This document shows positions 34,871 to 48,511 of a stretch of 64,000 nt of DNA, in pieces. Under the pieces are notes generated by a model. The model had not been told where the DNA came from. It saw only the letters and a program-made list of their open reading frames with translations, and ran no database searches. Each line of letters begins with the position of its first letter. Positions within the stretch are counted from its first letter, which is position 1. Position numbers and translations under genes: made by a program. The DNA lies in contig OX442320.1 in the NCBI GenBank assembly GCA_949358305.1, positions 6,650,259 to 6,714,258 on the forward strand, written 5' to 3'. This DNA is from Strigamia acuminata. Lineage: Eukaryota; Arthropoda; Chilopoda; Geophilomorpha; Linotaeniidae.

Positions 34871-35142
34871 TGTCGAAGAAACGACGAAATATTTCGAATT
34901 GTCGAAGAAACGACGAAAAATTTCGAATTGTCGAAGAAACGACGAAAAATTTCGAATTGTCGAAGAAACGACGAAAAATTTCGAATTGTCGAAGAAACGA
35001 CGAAAAATTTCGAATTGTCGAAGAAACGACGAAAAATTTCGAATTGTCGAAGAAACGACGAAAAATTTCGAATTGTCGAAGAAACGACGAAAAATTTCGA
35101 ATTGTCGAAGAAACGACGAAAAATTTCGAATTGTCGAAGAAA
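34871..35142 (+). repeat. 29-bp tandem repeat, about 9.4 copies
   Basis: Units contain TCGAAGAAACGACG followed by AAAAATTTCGAATTG and are identical except the first. 29 is not a multiple of three, so every unit shifts frame and overlapping periodic frames appear on both strands. Those frames are artefacts. TTCGAA and CGAAAAATTTCG make the array locally self-complementary. Confidence 0.95.
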
Positions 35143-35323
35143 TGAAATTCGAAGAAGTGGTGGGATACCTTTCTGACATGGTTTCCTGACAATTTCGGAA
35201 ATAAGAAACAAAAAACGGCCATATTTGTTTTTAGAAAATGAAAAATTTTACCTCAAAATTTTAAAAAATAAAAATAAAAATTTATTACATGCAATCTACG
35301 ATTTCATTATATTTTTAAAAAAA

Positions 35324-35354
35324 AAAAATAAAAATAAAAATAAAAATAAAAAAT
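35324..35354 (+). repeat. (AAAAAT)n microsatellite
   Basis: Five tandem hexamers following an A run. Confidence 0.85.
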
Positions 35355-36515
35355 ATCTGTCATGTTCTGTCAAACCGACTCGCACTGGAATGCTAATAAA
35401 GTTTCCTGCAGCCTTCCAGGGAAAATCGAGGGAGTCGCCCACTTAACATCACACGTCATTCCATTCTCTCCAATCCCCAAGAAATTAGAATTCTCTCGAA
35501 TTAACACATGATTGGCACTTACATTAATAAACCCATTTTCCCAATTAATTCCACCACGAAAATAAAAATTAATTCCTCCATCCCCCCCAAAATCAAACAA
35601 AAAATCAATGTCCAGAAGCAAATGTCCCAAATCTAAAAGATTTAAAGAGTCGAGCTTCGCTGTAAAACACATTTCCTACCATTTAGTTGGCTCGCTGCAT
35701 ATTGCTATTATGCCGGTTTGTTGCAGGTGAACGACCGCCGGTTGACCTACTCTACCAGGATAGACTTCGTGGGCTGGGTAGCAACCAGGAAAGAACAGAA
35801 AAAAAAAAACTCAACAAACAGGTGGCATTCCGTTGTAGGAACGTGTATAAACAAAACAAACCGCTTCGATTCGATGCAAATTGCACAAAAAAAAAATAAA
35901 ACCATCCCACACAAACCTATAAATTAATCAATTAGCAGTTGCACAGGTGTATTTCTAAAATTAGAGGCGATAGACACACACTTGCACTTGCACTTGTCCC
36001 ATCCGCATCCCAAGGGGTCGGTTTTACACATCTTTACAAGGGGCCAATGCACTGCATTTTGCCGAACCCTCCAATAAAAAGTTAAAGGGTGGGGGAAAGG
36101 GGGTTATATTTACTACACCTAAATGGAGGGAGGCAATATCAGAGGCAACAATCGCGTCATCTAACACCATTCAGGCAACAAGTTTCCAACGGGTTTTTAA
36201 CATTACCCTCCCCGGCCTCCCCCTTGTTCACTTTGCCTGTGGGTTGTCTTCGGCCAGGTCGACGACCTCGTAGGGTTACTAAGACAAGGCCATTTCGCGG
36301 GATCAACAACACTTGGAACAAACTTTACACTCATTCTTTTCTCTGAGGCCCTAACTGTTTATTTGCTGTCGTGTCGACCGATTGCAATAAAAAGGGACAA
36401 AAAAGGGTCCATTAATCAATGCGGGAACGACGAAAACATGTATTAAGAAATAAATGTTTTTTTTTTTTTTTTTTTTGGATTATTAAAAAATAGTTTTAAG
36501 TATGCGGAAGTTTTT

Positions 36516-36529
36516 GTTTCCATGGAAAC
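36516..36529. promoter_or_regulatory. Palindromic RFX X-box
   Basis: GTTTCCATGGAAAC is a perfect 14-bp palindrome fitting the RFX X-box consensus (GTNNCC, spacer, RGNAAC). X-boxes usually sit near ciliary genes, none of which is seen here. Confidence 0.35.
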
Positions 36530-36956
36530 TGGTCTAATGTATAATCATTTTGGGGAAATATATTTTTTTTTGTTTAATTGATGTGGTTGGGAATTGGGAT
36601 TTTTGATGCGGGCACGGGGGTTAGTTGGTGCGGGAGCGAGATCGGAGTTTTTGCGTCGAAAAATCGCAATTCAACAGTTCGGTTTTAAGACCTCGTTTAA
36701 ACACCACTAAATATAATTTCTCAATTTGATACATAGTAAAACGAAATCTATGTAATCCAAGCACATACAAATTGGGTTATGTAAAAATAAACTAGGCGTG
36801 GCGAGAGAAAATTTGTAAATTACAACATGCACAACCACCAAATTGAAAATCTCTCGAATAAATAAAAAAAAAAAAAATTCATAATAATAACAAAAAAAAA
36901 AAAAAAAAATCCAAATTTACAATTCAACACCACACTCGTCTTATCTCCTTTTAAAT

Positions 36957-36977
36957 TCACACACACACACACACACC
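36957..36977 (+). repeat. (CA)n microsatellite
   Basis: About ten CA dinucleotides. Confidence 0.9.
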
Positions 36978-39900
36978 AGGAAGTGACAGAATAAAAGCGT
37001 ATAATAAAAGGGAACTGACTCACTATTTCACCTGACCACATCATCTTCCCCCAGGTTCCGTGAGCTTAGGGTCAGCAGCCATAAAAAAAAAGAAGAAGAG
37101 ACTTAAAAGTCCATTTTTTTTCCTTTATTCTCCTCTTTAACAAAAGGGGTGCCCTGCCAAGAATGATGTAACGACTTCCTTTAAACACTTTACAGATGAA
37201 TGACACGAGAAAAAAAAATAAAATAAAATAAAAAAAAAAAAATTATAAAAATAGAATAGACAAAGTCCCTTTTCTTTTATCAATCCAACATTTTTATCTG
37301 ACTTTTACCCTCCCTGCCTCCCTCCAAAGGTTATAATCATTTCTCAAGGGAATGAAATGCAGGTATAGGGTCAGAACACCTTCCTACACGTGCAATAGGA
37401 TGTTGAGGAGGTTTGGACAAGGTCAGAAATGATAAATGTCTGATGTTTATCACACACCTTATTTATTAATTATACAGTTACATGAGCAAAACACCAAATA
37501 ACCTTCGAATTTCGCAGGGACTGCCCATTTTTTCCCGTTTTGCGCGATTTAAACGCGAATAAATAAAGAAAAACAAACAAATTTTGACGGAAATATTTCT
37601 CACTCGCGTCAATCAATCACTTGTCTCGAATTCGCAGCACGGTCTCAACCCTTTCACTCGATGATTTGTATTCGCGCATTTCACAAACTGCAGGTGAGAT
37701 GAACACTCAACTTTACGCCGAGCCAAATATGGTGCGCGTTCCACTAAAGCTTGAATATCGGCGCACAAATCATCCTCGGCATGTAAATTAGCCGTCCAAT
37801 GGCTGACAAAGTGCACTTTGGCCCACATCTACGTTTGAAAACCATCCGAAAGGAGGCGAGGCAACTTTTATTGTCTATAAAGGGAATTTTCCCGAATTCA
37901 CGTCGCAGTTCTTCACTTTGCGGTTCGCACGCCGCGTTTCTTATCCATTCACCATTCAATTGCTATTTCATCTTTTTTTTCCACTCGCTTGGTGAATTCG
38001 ATTTACACGAATCTTTAACCGCCTTTGCATTATTGGGTAGGACGAACGAACGTTAAGGTTTTGACTCAAAGGGGTCACAAGAAGGAAAAAAAAAAAAAAA
38101 CCTGTTTCTTGTGATTACATCTGTGCAAAAATCTCAGGAAATTTTTTTTTCTTTTTTTAAAAATTTTTTAATGACTTTGTAGTGAAAATAAAGTCTCATC
38201 AAAAGAGAAATAAAAATGTGCGTTTCGTCTGAATTCAAAAATCGAGGGCAGTGTGAGAATTCCCAGCAAAAGCGAGCAAAAGCCAATTAGAGAAAAGGAA
38301 TGAAGAAAAGTGTTTAAAAATAAAACATGACACGCAATGAGGTGCAACATCACTTGTTATTTTCAACAGTGTCACGTGTCTCTTGTTTTCAATGAAAACT
38401 ACACTCAAAATAGACGTTTGTCTATTTCATACGTCTCAAACTAAATTTAAACACTTCCTCCGACATACCATAACGACCAAAAAAAAAATTTACACTCAAA
38501 AAAATTTTTTTTTGAATGATGTCATCAATTACATAAGTATCGAATTGCTCCCATTTTTTTTTTAAATTTTTTTTTGTAAAATCCTTCGGTGACTATCTGT
38601 TATTCAAGACTAATTATCAACTCTCCAAAGTGGAATTAAGTGAGGCGGATACGTTCAAATAAAAAGTAAATGAAATGATTAATCTCAATTGGCAGAAACA
38701 AGAGACGACAGAAAGCTCCTTCCTGTTGTTACCAGTCCGCCAAGAAGATGGGCGTAGATTGTTGATAATATATATCTTATTAAGGGAAACGGAAATTCTC
38801 AAATGACAGGAATAAAATGCAATTTCTCCCGCACAAGATTAATTGTCATCCGCAACAAGTACCGCCATATTGTTACCATACGGGCAACCACCATAAACGC
38901 AATCACAACAACATCTCGAAGGCAAACCAGAAAATCAGAAAATCAAAAATAAATAAAATAAAAAATAAGAAATATTAAAAATAATTTGTTTTCTTTTCTC
39001 CCGTTCGCTTTAACGGGGTTGTAACGTTGTAACGGCCTTCGCTATGTCGAGGGACAACGGCCTCACCTAGTGGCTTGCAAAGGAGACGCACAGTCATGGA
39101 GCTGCCACGCAACTGAGCCTCGACCAGAACCGGTCATCGACCTCAAATCACTAAAAACACTTGTGCGCGCACATATTTCTCCATTTCCATACGAAATTAC
39201 CAAATCCCGTTTTAATTCATCCGCCATTTTGGTGCGAGTGTAAAACTAAACCGAGAAACGTTTTCGAAAAGACGAAACTTCGGCAAGGGGGTGGGGAGGC
39301 GCGGACGAGGGGGGCTCCGGTTTCAACTACTCACCTGTCTCGCTGGCGTTACAAACTCGGGAGAAATTTAAGTTTTAAAAAGGACAAAAAAATTTAATCC
39401 GCTCGCGATCGAATTGACAAAAATGGGAAAATATAAAGTTTGCGTGGAATGAGACGAGCTAAAGGAAGTACGAGTTGATTGAACGGGACTAACAGTGTTA
39501 ATATCTTACCTTGCGCACCTGACAAAACCAATTAAACGAATGAGATTTGTCGATGGGTGGATATTTTTTGTGCCTTTGCCCTCCCTTACTCTTCAAACTT
39601 GTATTATCATGTCAACAAGCGAAATATTTGCAACAAGCTACATTCACTGCCGGTTTGGGTCAATAACCTCAAGCTTCGAGTAATCACCAGCCACCAGATT
39701 GCGCTACCTCCTACGAGATCTGGCAACAGGCCAGTGCAGCATGCTTTTAGCAAATACAAAAACATTTTTTTTCCTTTTAATTCAACAGTTTTAACGTTTT
39801 AACTAAGATATATTATTTTTTTGTTTAATTTAAAAAAAATTTTTTTTTTAAATTTTGTAATTTTGAAATTTTTTGGATTTTGCAATGCAAATTGCACGTT

Positions 39901-40011
39901 TTTCGGTGCCGGCAATATGTTGAATGGTGGACACAGGCCGACTTGCTCTAATAACATTAAGAATTTCATTTCCTGGTTGTGGTTAGAGCAAAGAAACGCG
40001 ACCCCTGGCAA

Positions 40012-40068
40012 TGACCCAGACTTTGACCTGACCTGGGCTCTTTAGGCCTTGTATGCTTGTCAAGGTCG
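40012..40068 (-). promoter_or_regulatory. AGGTCA half-site cluster with FTZ-F1-like site
   Basis: TGACCC at 40012, overlapping TGACCT copies at 40024 and 40029, and TCAAGGTCG at 40060-40068, which fits the FTZ-F1 consensus YCAAGGYCR. Motif match only. Confidence 0.2.
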
Positions 40069-41190
40069 ACGTTAGAGGGAGTTTGTGCATTGGAACGAAA
40101 ATCTAAAATGAGCGATGAGCCGAACAACAAAAAAAAAATAAAGAAACAAAAAAAAAAATTCCCCCTCTAAATAAAGAAATAGAACTCTATCGATTTCCAT
40201 GTGAGTGACTAAACTTGATTGCAACCGCGAATCACAGCCGATAACAAATCGATACAAAACAAAGAAGAAAAAAATTCCCCTTTTATCAACATCCTATAAA
40301 ATAACCCCCAAACCCCACCCCGCCATCAAAAAAAAATAAAATATGAAAAATGCAAAACTTCATAAGCAACGAGAAAAATAAGACGAAGGGGAAAAAGAAA
40401 ACAATGTCCCCTGCCCCGTTTATGTATTCACATCGCGCACAACTTCCCTTGTGGGAGCTAGAAAATGCGAGGAAGGGAGACATTAAATGAATTGTCTTAC
40501 TATCCCTTCTCCTCTTTCCCCCTCTTTTGCCCAACTAGATGAATAAAAGTCATTAGGGTTTCTCCAGCTGACCAATCACAGCATCGAATTTGATGCGAGA
40601 GAATTTCAAATGCCGTCAGCATACGCGGTATCTATTGCTCAGTCAAGTGAACATGTGACGCCAATTTAACTCCCCCAACACAACAATTCACCGCAGTCCG
40701 CACTCATAATTCCACAATTTAAGCCCACGTCAAATAATACAGTGAAGCATTCCACCCCTCCAAAGGCGGCGCTTGTTGTGGTCCGAGTGATGACTCGTCT
40801 CACATTGGGGGATCGAGAAATACTGTCAACAAACAAAGCAACAAACTCCATTGCCAACAGCTGCTTCGCCGCAAAATGCGCTCCAAAATCTCCAATTTTC
40901 CTCATTTGTTTCCGACGAATTTCAATCAAAGCAAACAAGCAGTCCTAATGTCGCCCGCTCTCAAATCTCAAGATGGCAGACTGTTTATTGACTCATCCCC
41001 TAGCTCTGTGCTTCTTAAGTTCTAACGCTACAACTACATCTCAAAAGTTTAGAAAGCGAGTGAAAAATTCACGCACTTAGTGAATAACGCCAAATAATTG
41101 ACGTAAAAGTTAAGCAAAACAAATTTATACCATCAGATTTGAATAAAACAATTATTTTGCATTTAAAATAACCCAAAAATTACATATATT

Positions 41191-41564
41191 TATACTCAAA
41201 ACCACCACAACGTTGATGTATTTCCCTATTGGTCGAGCGGTATCACTGGTGTAGTGGCACAAAAAAAGTAGCTCGTAACACCAGAATTGTATTCTAACTA
41301 GGCATAAACAGCCAATAAAAAACAAAACCTTTGTTTACCTGCCAAAAGAAACCAACAAACTATACTTACATTAATTGATTGATTAAAAAGGGAAAAAGGT
41401 TATTTAGCAAATAAAATAAACATTTTATTACCAATTAAACAAAATCCATCAATCTAATCACTTTTTATACTTAAACTCATTGAAAATAAACAGAACTACT
41501 TTTCCACGTAGCAGAACACAGTACACAGGCTAAATACATCAACGTTGTGGTGGTTTTGAGTATA
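41191..41564. mobile_element. 374-bp TIR element (Tc1/mariner-like MITE)
   Basis: Positions 41191-41223 and 41532-41564 are perfect 33-bp inverted repeats (TACTCAAAACCACCACAACG and onward). The outermost TA pairs can be read as a TA target duplication, as in Tc1/mariner elements. No ORF inside. Confidence 0.75.
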
Positions 41565-42293
41565 GTTATGTAGTTTAGTTACAAATCCAGATTTTCAAAA
41601 CATCACTTGTGCCAAAAGTACCAAAAGCGTAGTCAATACACAAACAATAAACCTGATTACCGTATCGCAATGCAATCTGTATCGCATGACTCTCTCATTA
41701 CCCCTACTATTCTTATTCGAATGAGACTCCGCTCGAACTGCTCCTTAAATCAGACGAAATAAATTCCCAACCGGAAAAAGAAAGAAAGAAAGAAAGAGAA
41801 AAGAAAGAAAAAAATCCATTTCTTAGCACCCAATCGAATCGATCATAGAAAACTCGCCAACTTTCTCCCCCAACCAAAGCCACCTAAAACTTTCTTCCCC
41901 ACTTTCTCAATCCACTCAGTGTATCCCATTTATCCCCTCTGCGCCTCAATCTCCCCTTGCATGACCCACCTTAATTAAATCCCTCCACTCTCATTCGTGA
42001 AGAGAATCCAGAGACACTCGTATCAAAGAAGGGGAAGTCAAGTCAAACTCCCAAAGCTAATATCCTATAACCCTTTCGCCTCAGATTGACTCGACTAACT
42101 TTATGAGGCAAATCCCTCGCGATGGGTCTAACAAGTAAACACGACGAACAGGAGATAAAAATCAATCCATCATCGCCATCTTCGGTTCAATCATTATCGC
42201 TTTTCTTACAAAAGTGCGGAATAAAAAAAGAAAGAGGAAGGAGGCGAATCAAGTGGTGAAGTGGACCCTCTTCTTTCACGACGGTGATCTGTT

Positions 42294-42307
42294 GTCTCCA
42301 TGGCAAC
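42294..42307. promoter_or_regulatory. RFX X-box
   Basis: GTCTCCATGGCAAC fits the X-box consensus, with centre CCATGG as at 36516. Confidence 0.35.
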
Positions 42308-45300
42308 TGCTTCTGGCGCGTTGCCAGTCAGCTGACTTGTTTCTCCTACATGCTTGGCCAATTCCATTGGGTGTTAAAAACAGTTGGCCATCGTTTTTTC
42401 TCTCGCATGGAATGACAGTCGAGGGAGAGCGAAATTCTCGTATAAAATCCACTAGATTTGTCTCCCACCTCCTAACTGTAACTTGATAAGATCCAAAGTC
42501 GATAAACCTCCTAAACGGCGCAAAACCCAACCTATTTTATCCACTATTCCGCCACATATCTCTGTCCCCGTCGCTCTCGCACCAGATAAAACAAAGTTAA
42601 TGTTAATTACCGACAACGCGACATAAATAAATAGTTTGCGCGAGTAAATATTTACTTAGGAGCCCAAACGTCTGTGACGGTGCGAATTAATAAAGATGTC
42701 ACGAGCTAGTAATTTCGCTATTTTGTTGCACAGCGCAGATGGTGGAGTGATAAACACAAGTGCAGTGCGTGATGTCCATGAACAAACCCAATTCAAACTG
42801 ATAGATTCACACTCGTCGACTTCTTCTTCCCTTCCCTCTCGTTTCGTGTGAGTTACGACTTTTAGTCGACTCGAAAAAAATAAAAAAGAGAGATCAAAAA
42901 ATAAAAATAAAAATAAAAGCGGCGCCTGCAACAAAAAACCATACAACTTGATGTATACGAACACAACACGGAGAGAACAGAACTGCACTTGCACTTTTAT
43001 TGCTCGTGCGAATTCATCAATTCAAATTTAATAACACTTTCATTTCCTACAACTTTCCTTTATTGACCGCAGCAAAACTGGCAACCTCAAATGCAATTAG
43101 TATCAGTCGTAGATCATCAAGCTACACCATCTTTTATTGATCACTCCCTACACATTGGATTCCAATACGTGGCCAACTGGATGCCCATTTGGCACACAGC
43201 ATGGAGCAATATTTTAAGATCCTCGTTCAATCTGTGCCTTCAAAAGTGAATTATACATCTTGGGGCCAGCAGATGTGACGATTTTTAAAACTTGCAAGCT
43301 AAAACACACTTATACATAACGCACAAGTTATGTCTTTTTGCAACTCTGCTGTGCTCTTTGCAATAACTTCAACTGTACGTTCAATAAAAAGATACTCAAA
43401 AATGTACTTCTATACTTTCCACGGATTGAATGCGCCAACATATGCAGAGCCAAGCATTACCAAACATCTTGCCAACTTGTAAAAGTTAAAACACAACAGA
43501 AACATAACTTTCGTCTTTGCACGGTCGTGAAAAGCGTCCTTAAAGCACGAACGACATAAAATCCAAAAACCCAGTGGGCCGCTTTTGGGAAGAAGAACCG
43601 TCTAATTAAAACAAAGCATTGCGATGGCCGAAGCTCGATATTGACGCAACGTGATTTCTGCCCGATGCGTCATCGACCAAACAGGATAATCCACAGAAAA
43701 CAGCAATCTTTATTCCAATAGCATTACAACTCTCGAACATAAAACATCTCAGAATTCAACATAACGCGGCAGATGTTCTTGCCATAGAAACAAAGCCTTA
43801 ACCCAGAAAAGTACGAAAAACAACGTGCAAACTAGTTGAAAAGCTACACCGTAGCTCAACAACAAATCGGCAGCTTCTAACTCTCAATTAATTAATCAAT
43901 TAATCAATTCAGAATTATTTCACTTACCTTTTATATAATTTTGAGATTATGAACCCTCCGCATCCTCTTAAATATCATCCCGGTTGTTTTTATTTCCTTT
44001 TTCACATTTGAATTCAAGCAGAGTCTGGAAAATAAAAATAAAAGTCGAAATCATAATGTAAACAAACATCACTCATCAACTGTGAATAACACTGTTTTAA
44101 TGGCGCTTTTGCATGCAGCAAACTCGGATCGATAAGCTTGAAAAATAGCAAATGAAAACTGTCAACTCCCTCAAAAAGACAGAAAGAAAAAAACTAATGC
44201 ATTTCACTCTATTTAACAAATTAACAGATGACACAATATGCTCGCATCAATTCTCCTTTCCCCTTCAGTTCTCCTGACAATTCGATACATTTAAATTTAA
44301 TTTCTATTCATTTTTACAGCTGTTTAACGAGTTTGTGTGTCTGCAAGCAGATGAAAGGCATAAAATAGGAGGAAAAAAGCCACGTCGAGTGGATGAGTTG
44401 AGTTAGCAGGAGGCAAACAGTGTCATTAGTGCACTTCCCCACGGAAACTCCCCCAAGCTGCATCTTGAGCGAGGAAAAGGAAACTGACCAACTAACAACC
44501 TTAAGCCAATAAATCAATATGGTTCATGGTGTTCCATTATACACAAAAGAAAACACTGCTTTCCTATCAATATACATCAATATAAAGGCGAAAAAAAATT
44601 GTAATCCATCAAAATAAGTTTGTCAGTGACAAATGTGACAATCGTTTACAATAACACTTTGGTGATAAGAGAAAAAAAAAATAAATTATGAACAAAAAAG
44701 TGCAAATCACTCTTGTTTTTTTTTTTTTTTTATTATGAAAAGTGAAAATTTTGGCAGCCATTCTAATGCGGGTCAACGAACTCATCGTTCTGAACCGCGA
44801 ACTCTGGTCCCTTTGTGCTTACACACAGTGCGACGTTACATCAACTTATGCAATAGACGGTGTTTTTTTCATGACACTTTGCCAAATCTGAATCATTCTT
44901 TTCGGTTCATCAGTCCTTCAAAGAATTTTGCTATTAAAAGAAATAAAAAAATAAAAAACGATTTTTTTTTTCTTTTGAAACTCAAAAAAATTTTAAAATT
45001 TTTTTTTCTCAAAATTAAAAAAAAAAAATTGTTTGAAAAAAAAAAACACTCGATATTCAGTCTAAATTTAACCGGGTATATAACGTGTAAACACAACTTG
45101 TTACCGCAATTAATTTCAACCTGATAACGAGCCAAATGCCTGTCCATCAAATTTAAAGGGTCGTTGCACCCATCATTAAAAATGGCCGAGAAACAATTTG
45201 AGCAATCGCCAATCGTCGTTCTGTTTGTTCCATTCAATCACATGCACTTTTCAATCAAAAATCGCATTAGACCGGCTAAATCATATCAGGAACACAATGG

Positions 45301-47067
45301 ATTATAATCAAACCGATTACCAAAGTCAATAAATTCGATTGTCTGCGTCTAATGTCGTCCCCATATCGACCAAAAAAAAAAAAAAAAACTCCTTAATTGG
45401 TCGACTCGAGCACACAATTCGCCATTTTCATTCAACTGATAGTGAAAACGCTCTTAACGAACCCAAAATGATATGTAAACATTTACTTTTATCGATTATC
45501 TAACTCACTATTTACACTATTTACATCAAAGTTTGATAAACCCATGAGAAAAATCGAATTTTTAAAATTTTTTTCATAAATAAATAAATAACAATAATAA
45601 AAAAAACACTGTATACGTTTATATTTGGTAAAATAAAACATTTACACGCATTTAATTTTATTAGCACGCTGTTAAAAGGGTTGTAAAAACATATCCACGT
45701 AGTGAGGATCCACGACGTCGCCACCACAGACCATTAAACAATATCAACAAGTGCTCAACCCTGTCAAGTTTTGAGCCACAAAGAGCGGAGTGAACGGCGC
45801 ACCTGTTTTGCAGAAACCACTTGATTCATGTCATCTTATCCCGGCCAAAAATACCATAAACAAGCCCAGGAAAACACCCGTTAAAAATAGACGCTCACCA
45901 GGGACTGTTTTAGGAAAAAAATGGCCGCTCAAAATGGCGAATTGAGTAATTCAATCCCACGGCAGCGCGAGTCCGACCTTCAAGTTAAACAGGGAAATGG
46001 AGCACTCAACCGACAGTGAGAAGAAAGGGGTATACAAGTGAAAAAGAAAAAATTATGCTTTACAATTTTTTTTCGTCTCTTTTCGTTTTGCGATTCATTC
46101 CTTCTCGTTCGTAGTGAAAGAGCATGTTTAGAATTCCTAATGGGAACCATGGGAAGGATTAATAAACCAAGTAAATATGGAAGAAGCAGCCCTTCAAAAC
46201 CCTTCATTGACGTTTCCTTCGCGTCTCATCAACATTCCTCGTGCGTGTCCGCACTTAAAAGACCAAAAATGAAAAGGAAGAGCCAACTCATCACTCGCCA
46301 TTCATTTGCCAATATTTATCAAGCGGCAGTTTCTCCTTAATGCCAGTCATAAATATTACATTTCTTTTAGTACTTTCGCACCACGAAAGCCGGACTTATG
46401 CTACAGAGACCTGACGATTTTGAAAATGTTATTAATCTGTAACTAATTAAAATTTTTATTTGAAACTAACATGGTTTAACATGGGAATAGTAGAACATAG
46501 GAAATATAACAGAAATCAGAGAAATAACAAGGAAAATTAGAATTAAACAACAACTAAGCAATAAATTACAATAAAAGAGTATCATTATACAGAGTTTGGA
46601 ATGCCATTTTTATCGCTAGAAAATTATATCACTCAAAAGTCATCATATTTAGGTAACCGAAACGGGATTCGATGAAATGACCCGACTTCTTGCTCCGCAC
46701 ACGCAATTGCTATTCTAGTATTCAATCTTTACCCTCAAGATGTAAAATAAACAGACCAAGGTTTATACCTAACCAATATGGTGGCTGAGAAATGAGTACA
46801 TAATAATCCTTAAGACTCTCTGAGTCACAAGAAAAGTATAACAAAATATGAAGCTGGACTTGGTTGGGCAGCCCATATTTTGTCTTAGTGTAAGTTTTAG
46901 GGTTAGGTGGGCTAGGTTTTTGCCATGGACTCCATGAAATCCCAAACCCAGTTGTCCAGTTTGCCGGACTGGAAACTCTACCAATTAATCTAGCCGGGAC
47001 TCCAACAGAATCACAAACCGTAATGCAGTTTGTTTCAACCGAACCGACACGTATGCCAAGAACTTAG

Positions 47068-47199
47068 GCCGCGGCTCTTATTCAAAACTGCCACTTTCAG
47101 CCGCGGCTATTAATCGAGTGCGGCTCTTATTTTAAATAGTGGCCGATATGTCAATGTTAAGCGGCTATTATTCGAAGGCGACTCTTAATCGGTAAAATA
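47068..47199. mobile_element. Shortened relative of the 5576-6466 TIR transposon
   Basis: Shares GCGGCTCTTATTCAAAA, GCCGCGGCTATTAATCGAGT, AATAGTGGCCGAT and the right end CTCTTAATCGGTAAAATA with the longer element. The internal ~700 bp and the outermost left end are missing. Confidence 0.75.
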
Positions 47200-48381
47200 C
47201 GATATTTGTAATTTTACTTCAGATTATTCTTCAATCTAAGAAACATCTTCCAAAAACTCTTGCCGGAAACTGGAAACTGTCACAATATAACATTTGTACT
47301 TTTTATGTTATTTTGATCCCTTTAGTTGGCTATCACATCAGCATTCCATCCGTCTTGCCGTTTAATATTTAAAAAAAAAAATTCCCCAGATGATGGTTGT
47401 CATAACCACAAAATAAAATCCTTCATCTTCAAATCCATATTTCAAATTCCAACAAAACGAATTGTCAACTCCGATTCCTTTTGCATACGATTTTTAAAAC
47501 TAATCCAAATAAACAACTATTGTTTTTCCTTTATATCCACTGACCATCTCTCTCACAAGACCAATACGGAGAAGGGGAATTCGCCATTACGAAATCAATA
47601 TGGAGAACCAGACAAGACAGATAAGACAGAAAAAAAAGAAAGAAAAGAAAAAAAAAAAGAAATAATGGTTATATACTCCCTCACATCTCAACGCGCAGCT
47701 GCAGAAAAAGATCAACGGATATCAACTAATCTTATCAAAACTACTTTCGATCCGATTTATTTTATTTCTATTAACACTTACTCGCTGCTAAAAACGAACA
47801 AAACGACTTTAACACAACACAATCAAACGCCCATAGTCTTTTGCAATCATTTCAAACCAACACCAGCTGCAGCTCAAATCCTTTCAGATTCAATTTTCTA
47901 TAAAACACAAATAAATAAATAAATAACTAATAATAAAAAATAAAAAAATAAACAATAAGCAACATAGTGACCTTCACACAACACCAACACCATGACACCA
48001 GCATTGCATAGTGGAGGAACCTCCTCCCACGCACAAAACATAATTTCCGTGTTGCCCCGCACCAATGGACTCGACCATGCAACTAAAACGTCACTGTTGA
48101 TTGCCTTTCCTCCTGCTCCAGTCCAACGCATTGTTATCCCCCGACGGGGAAAAAAAATAACTAAATCGTCGTAAAAAACATGTTGAAACCCGACGTTTTA
48201 TAACAAGATCCTTGTTACGTTATTTTCCCCAACTGACAGTCCAATATCTTTGTTTGTGTTTGATTGAATGCAAATAAAATCGTAAAATTAAATATTTATT
48301 CAATTTAAACTTGTTTATATTTTTTTAAACTAGTCTAAATGTAAAATTTTATTGATTTTACTAATTTATTTACTCATTTCT

Positions 48382-48511
48382 AATGATTTTTGCTGATTTT
48401 TACTAATTTTTGCTGATTTTTCCTAATTTTTGCTGATTTTTCCTAATTTTTGCTGATTTTTCCTAATTTTTGCTGATTTTTACTAATTTTTGCTGATTTT
48501 TACTCATTTTG
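48382..48511 (+). repeat. 20-bp tandem repeat, about 6.5 copies
   Basis: Units TTTTTGCTGATTTTTCCTAA with C/A variation; one strand is pyrimidine-rich. Confidence 0.85.

Noticed and set aside
34758-35222. Several overlapping open frames of 82-154 codons
   Set aside because: Frame-shifting readings of a 29-bp tandem repeat on both strands.
37613-37959. Two minus-strand frames of 71 codons as upstream HR3 exons
   Set aside because: No acceptor/donor pair of the right phase and no similarity to receptor N-termini.
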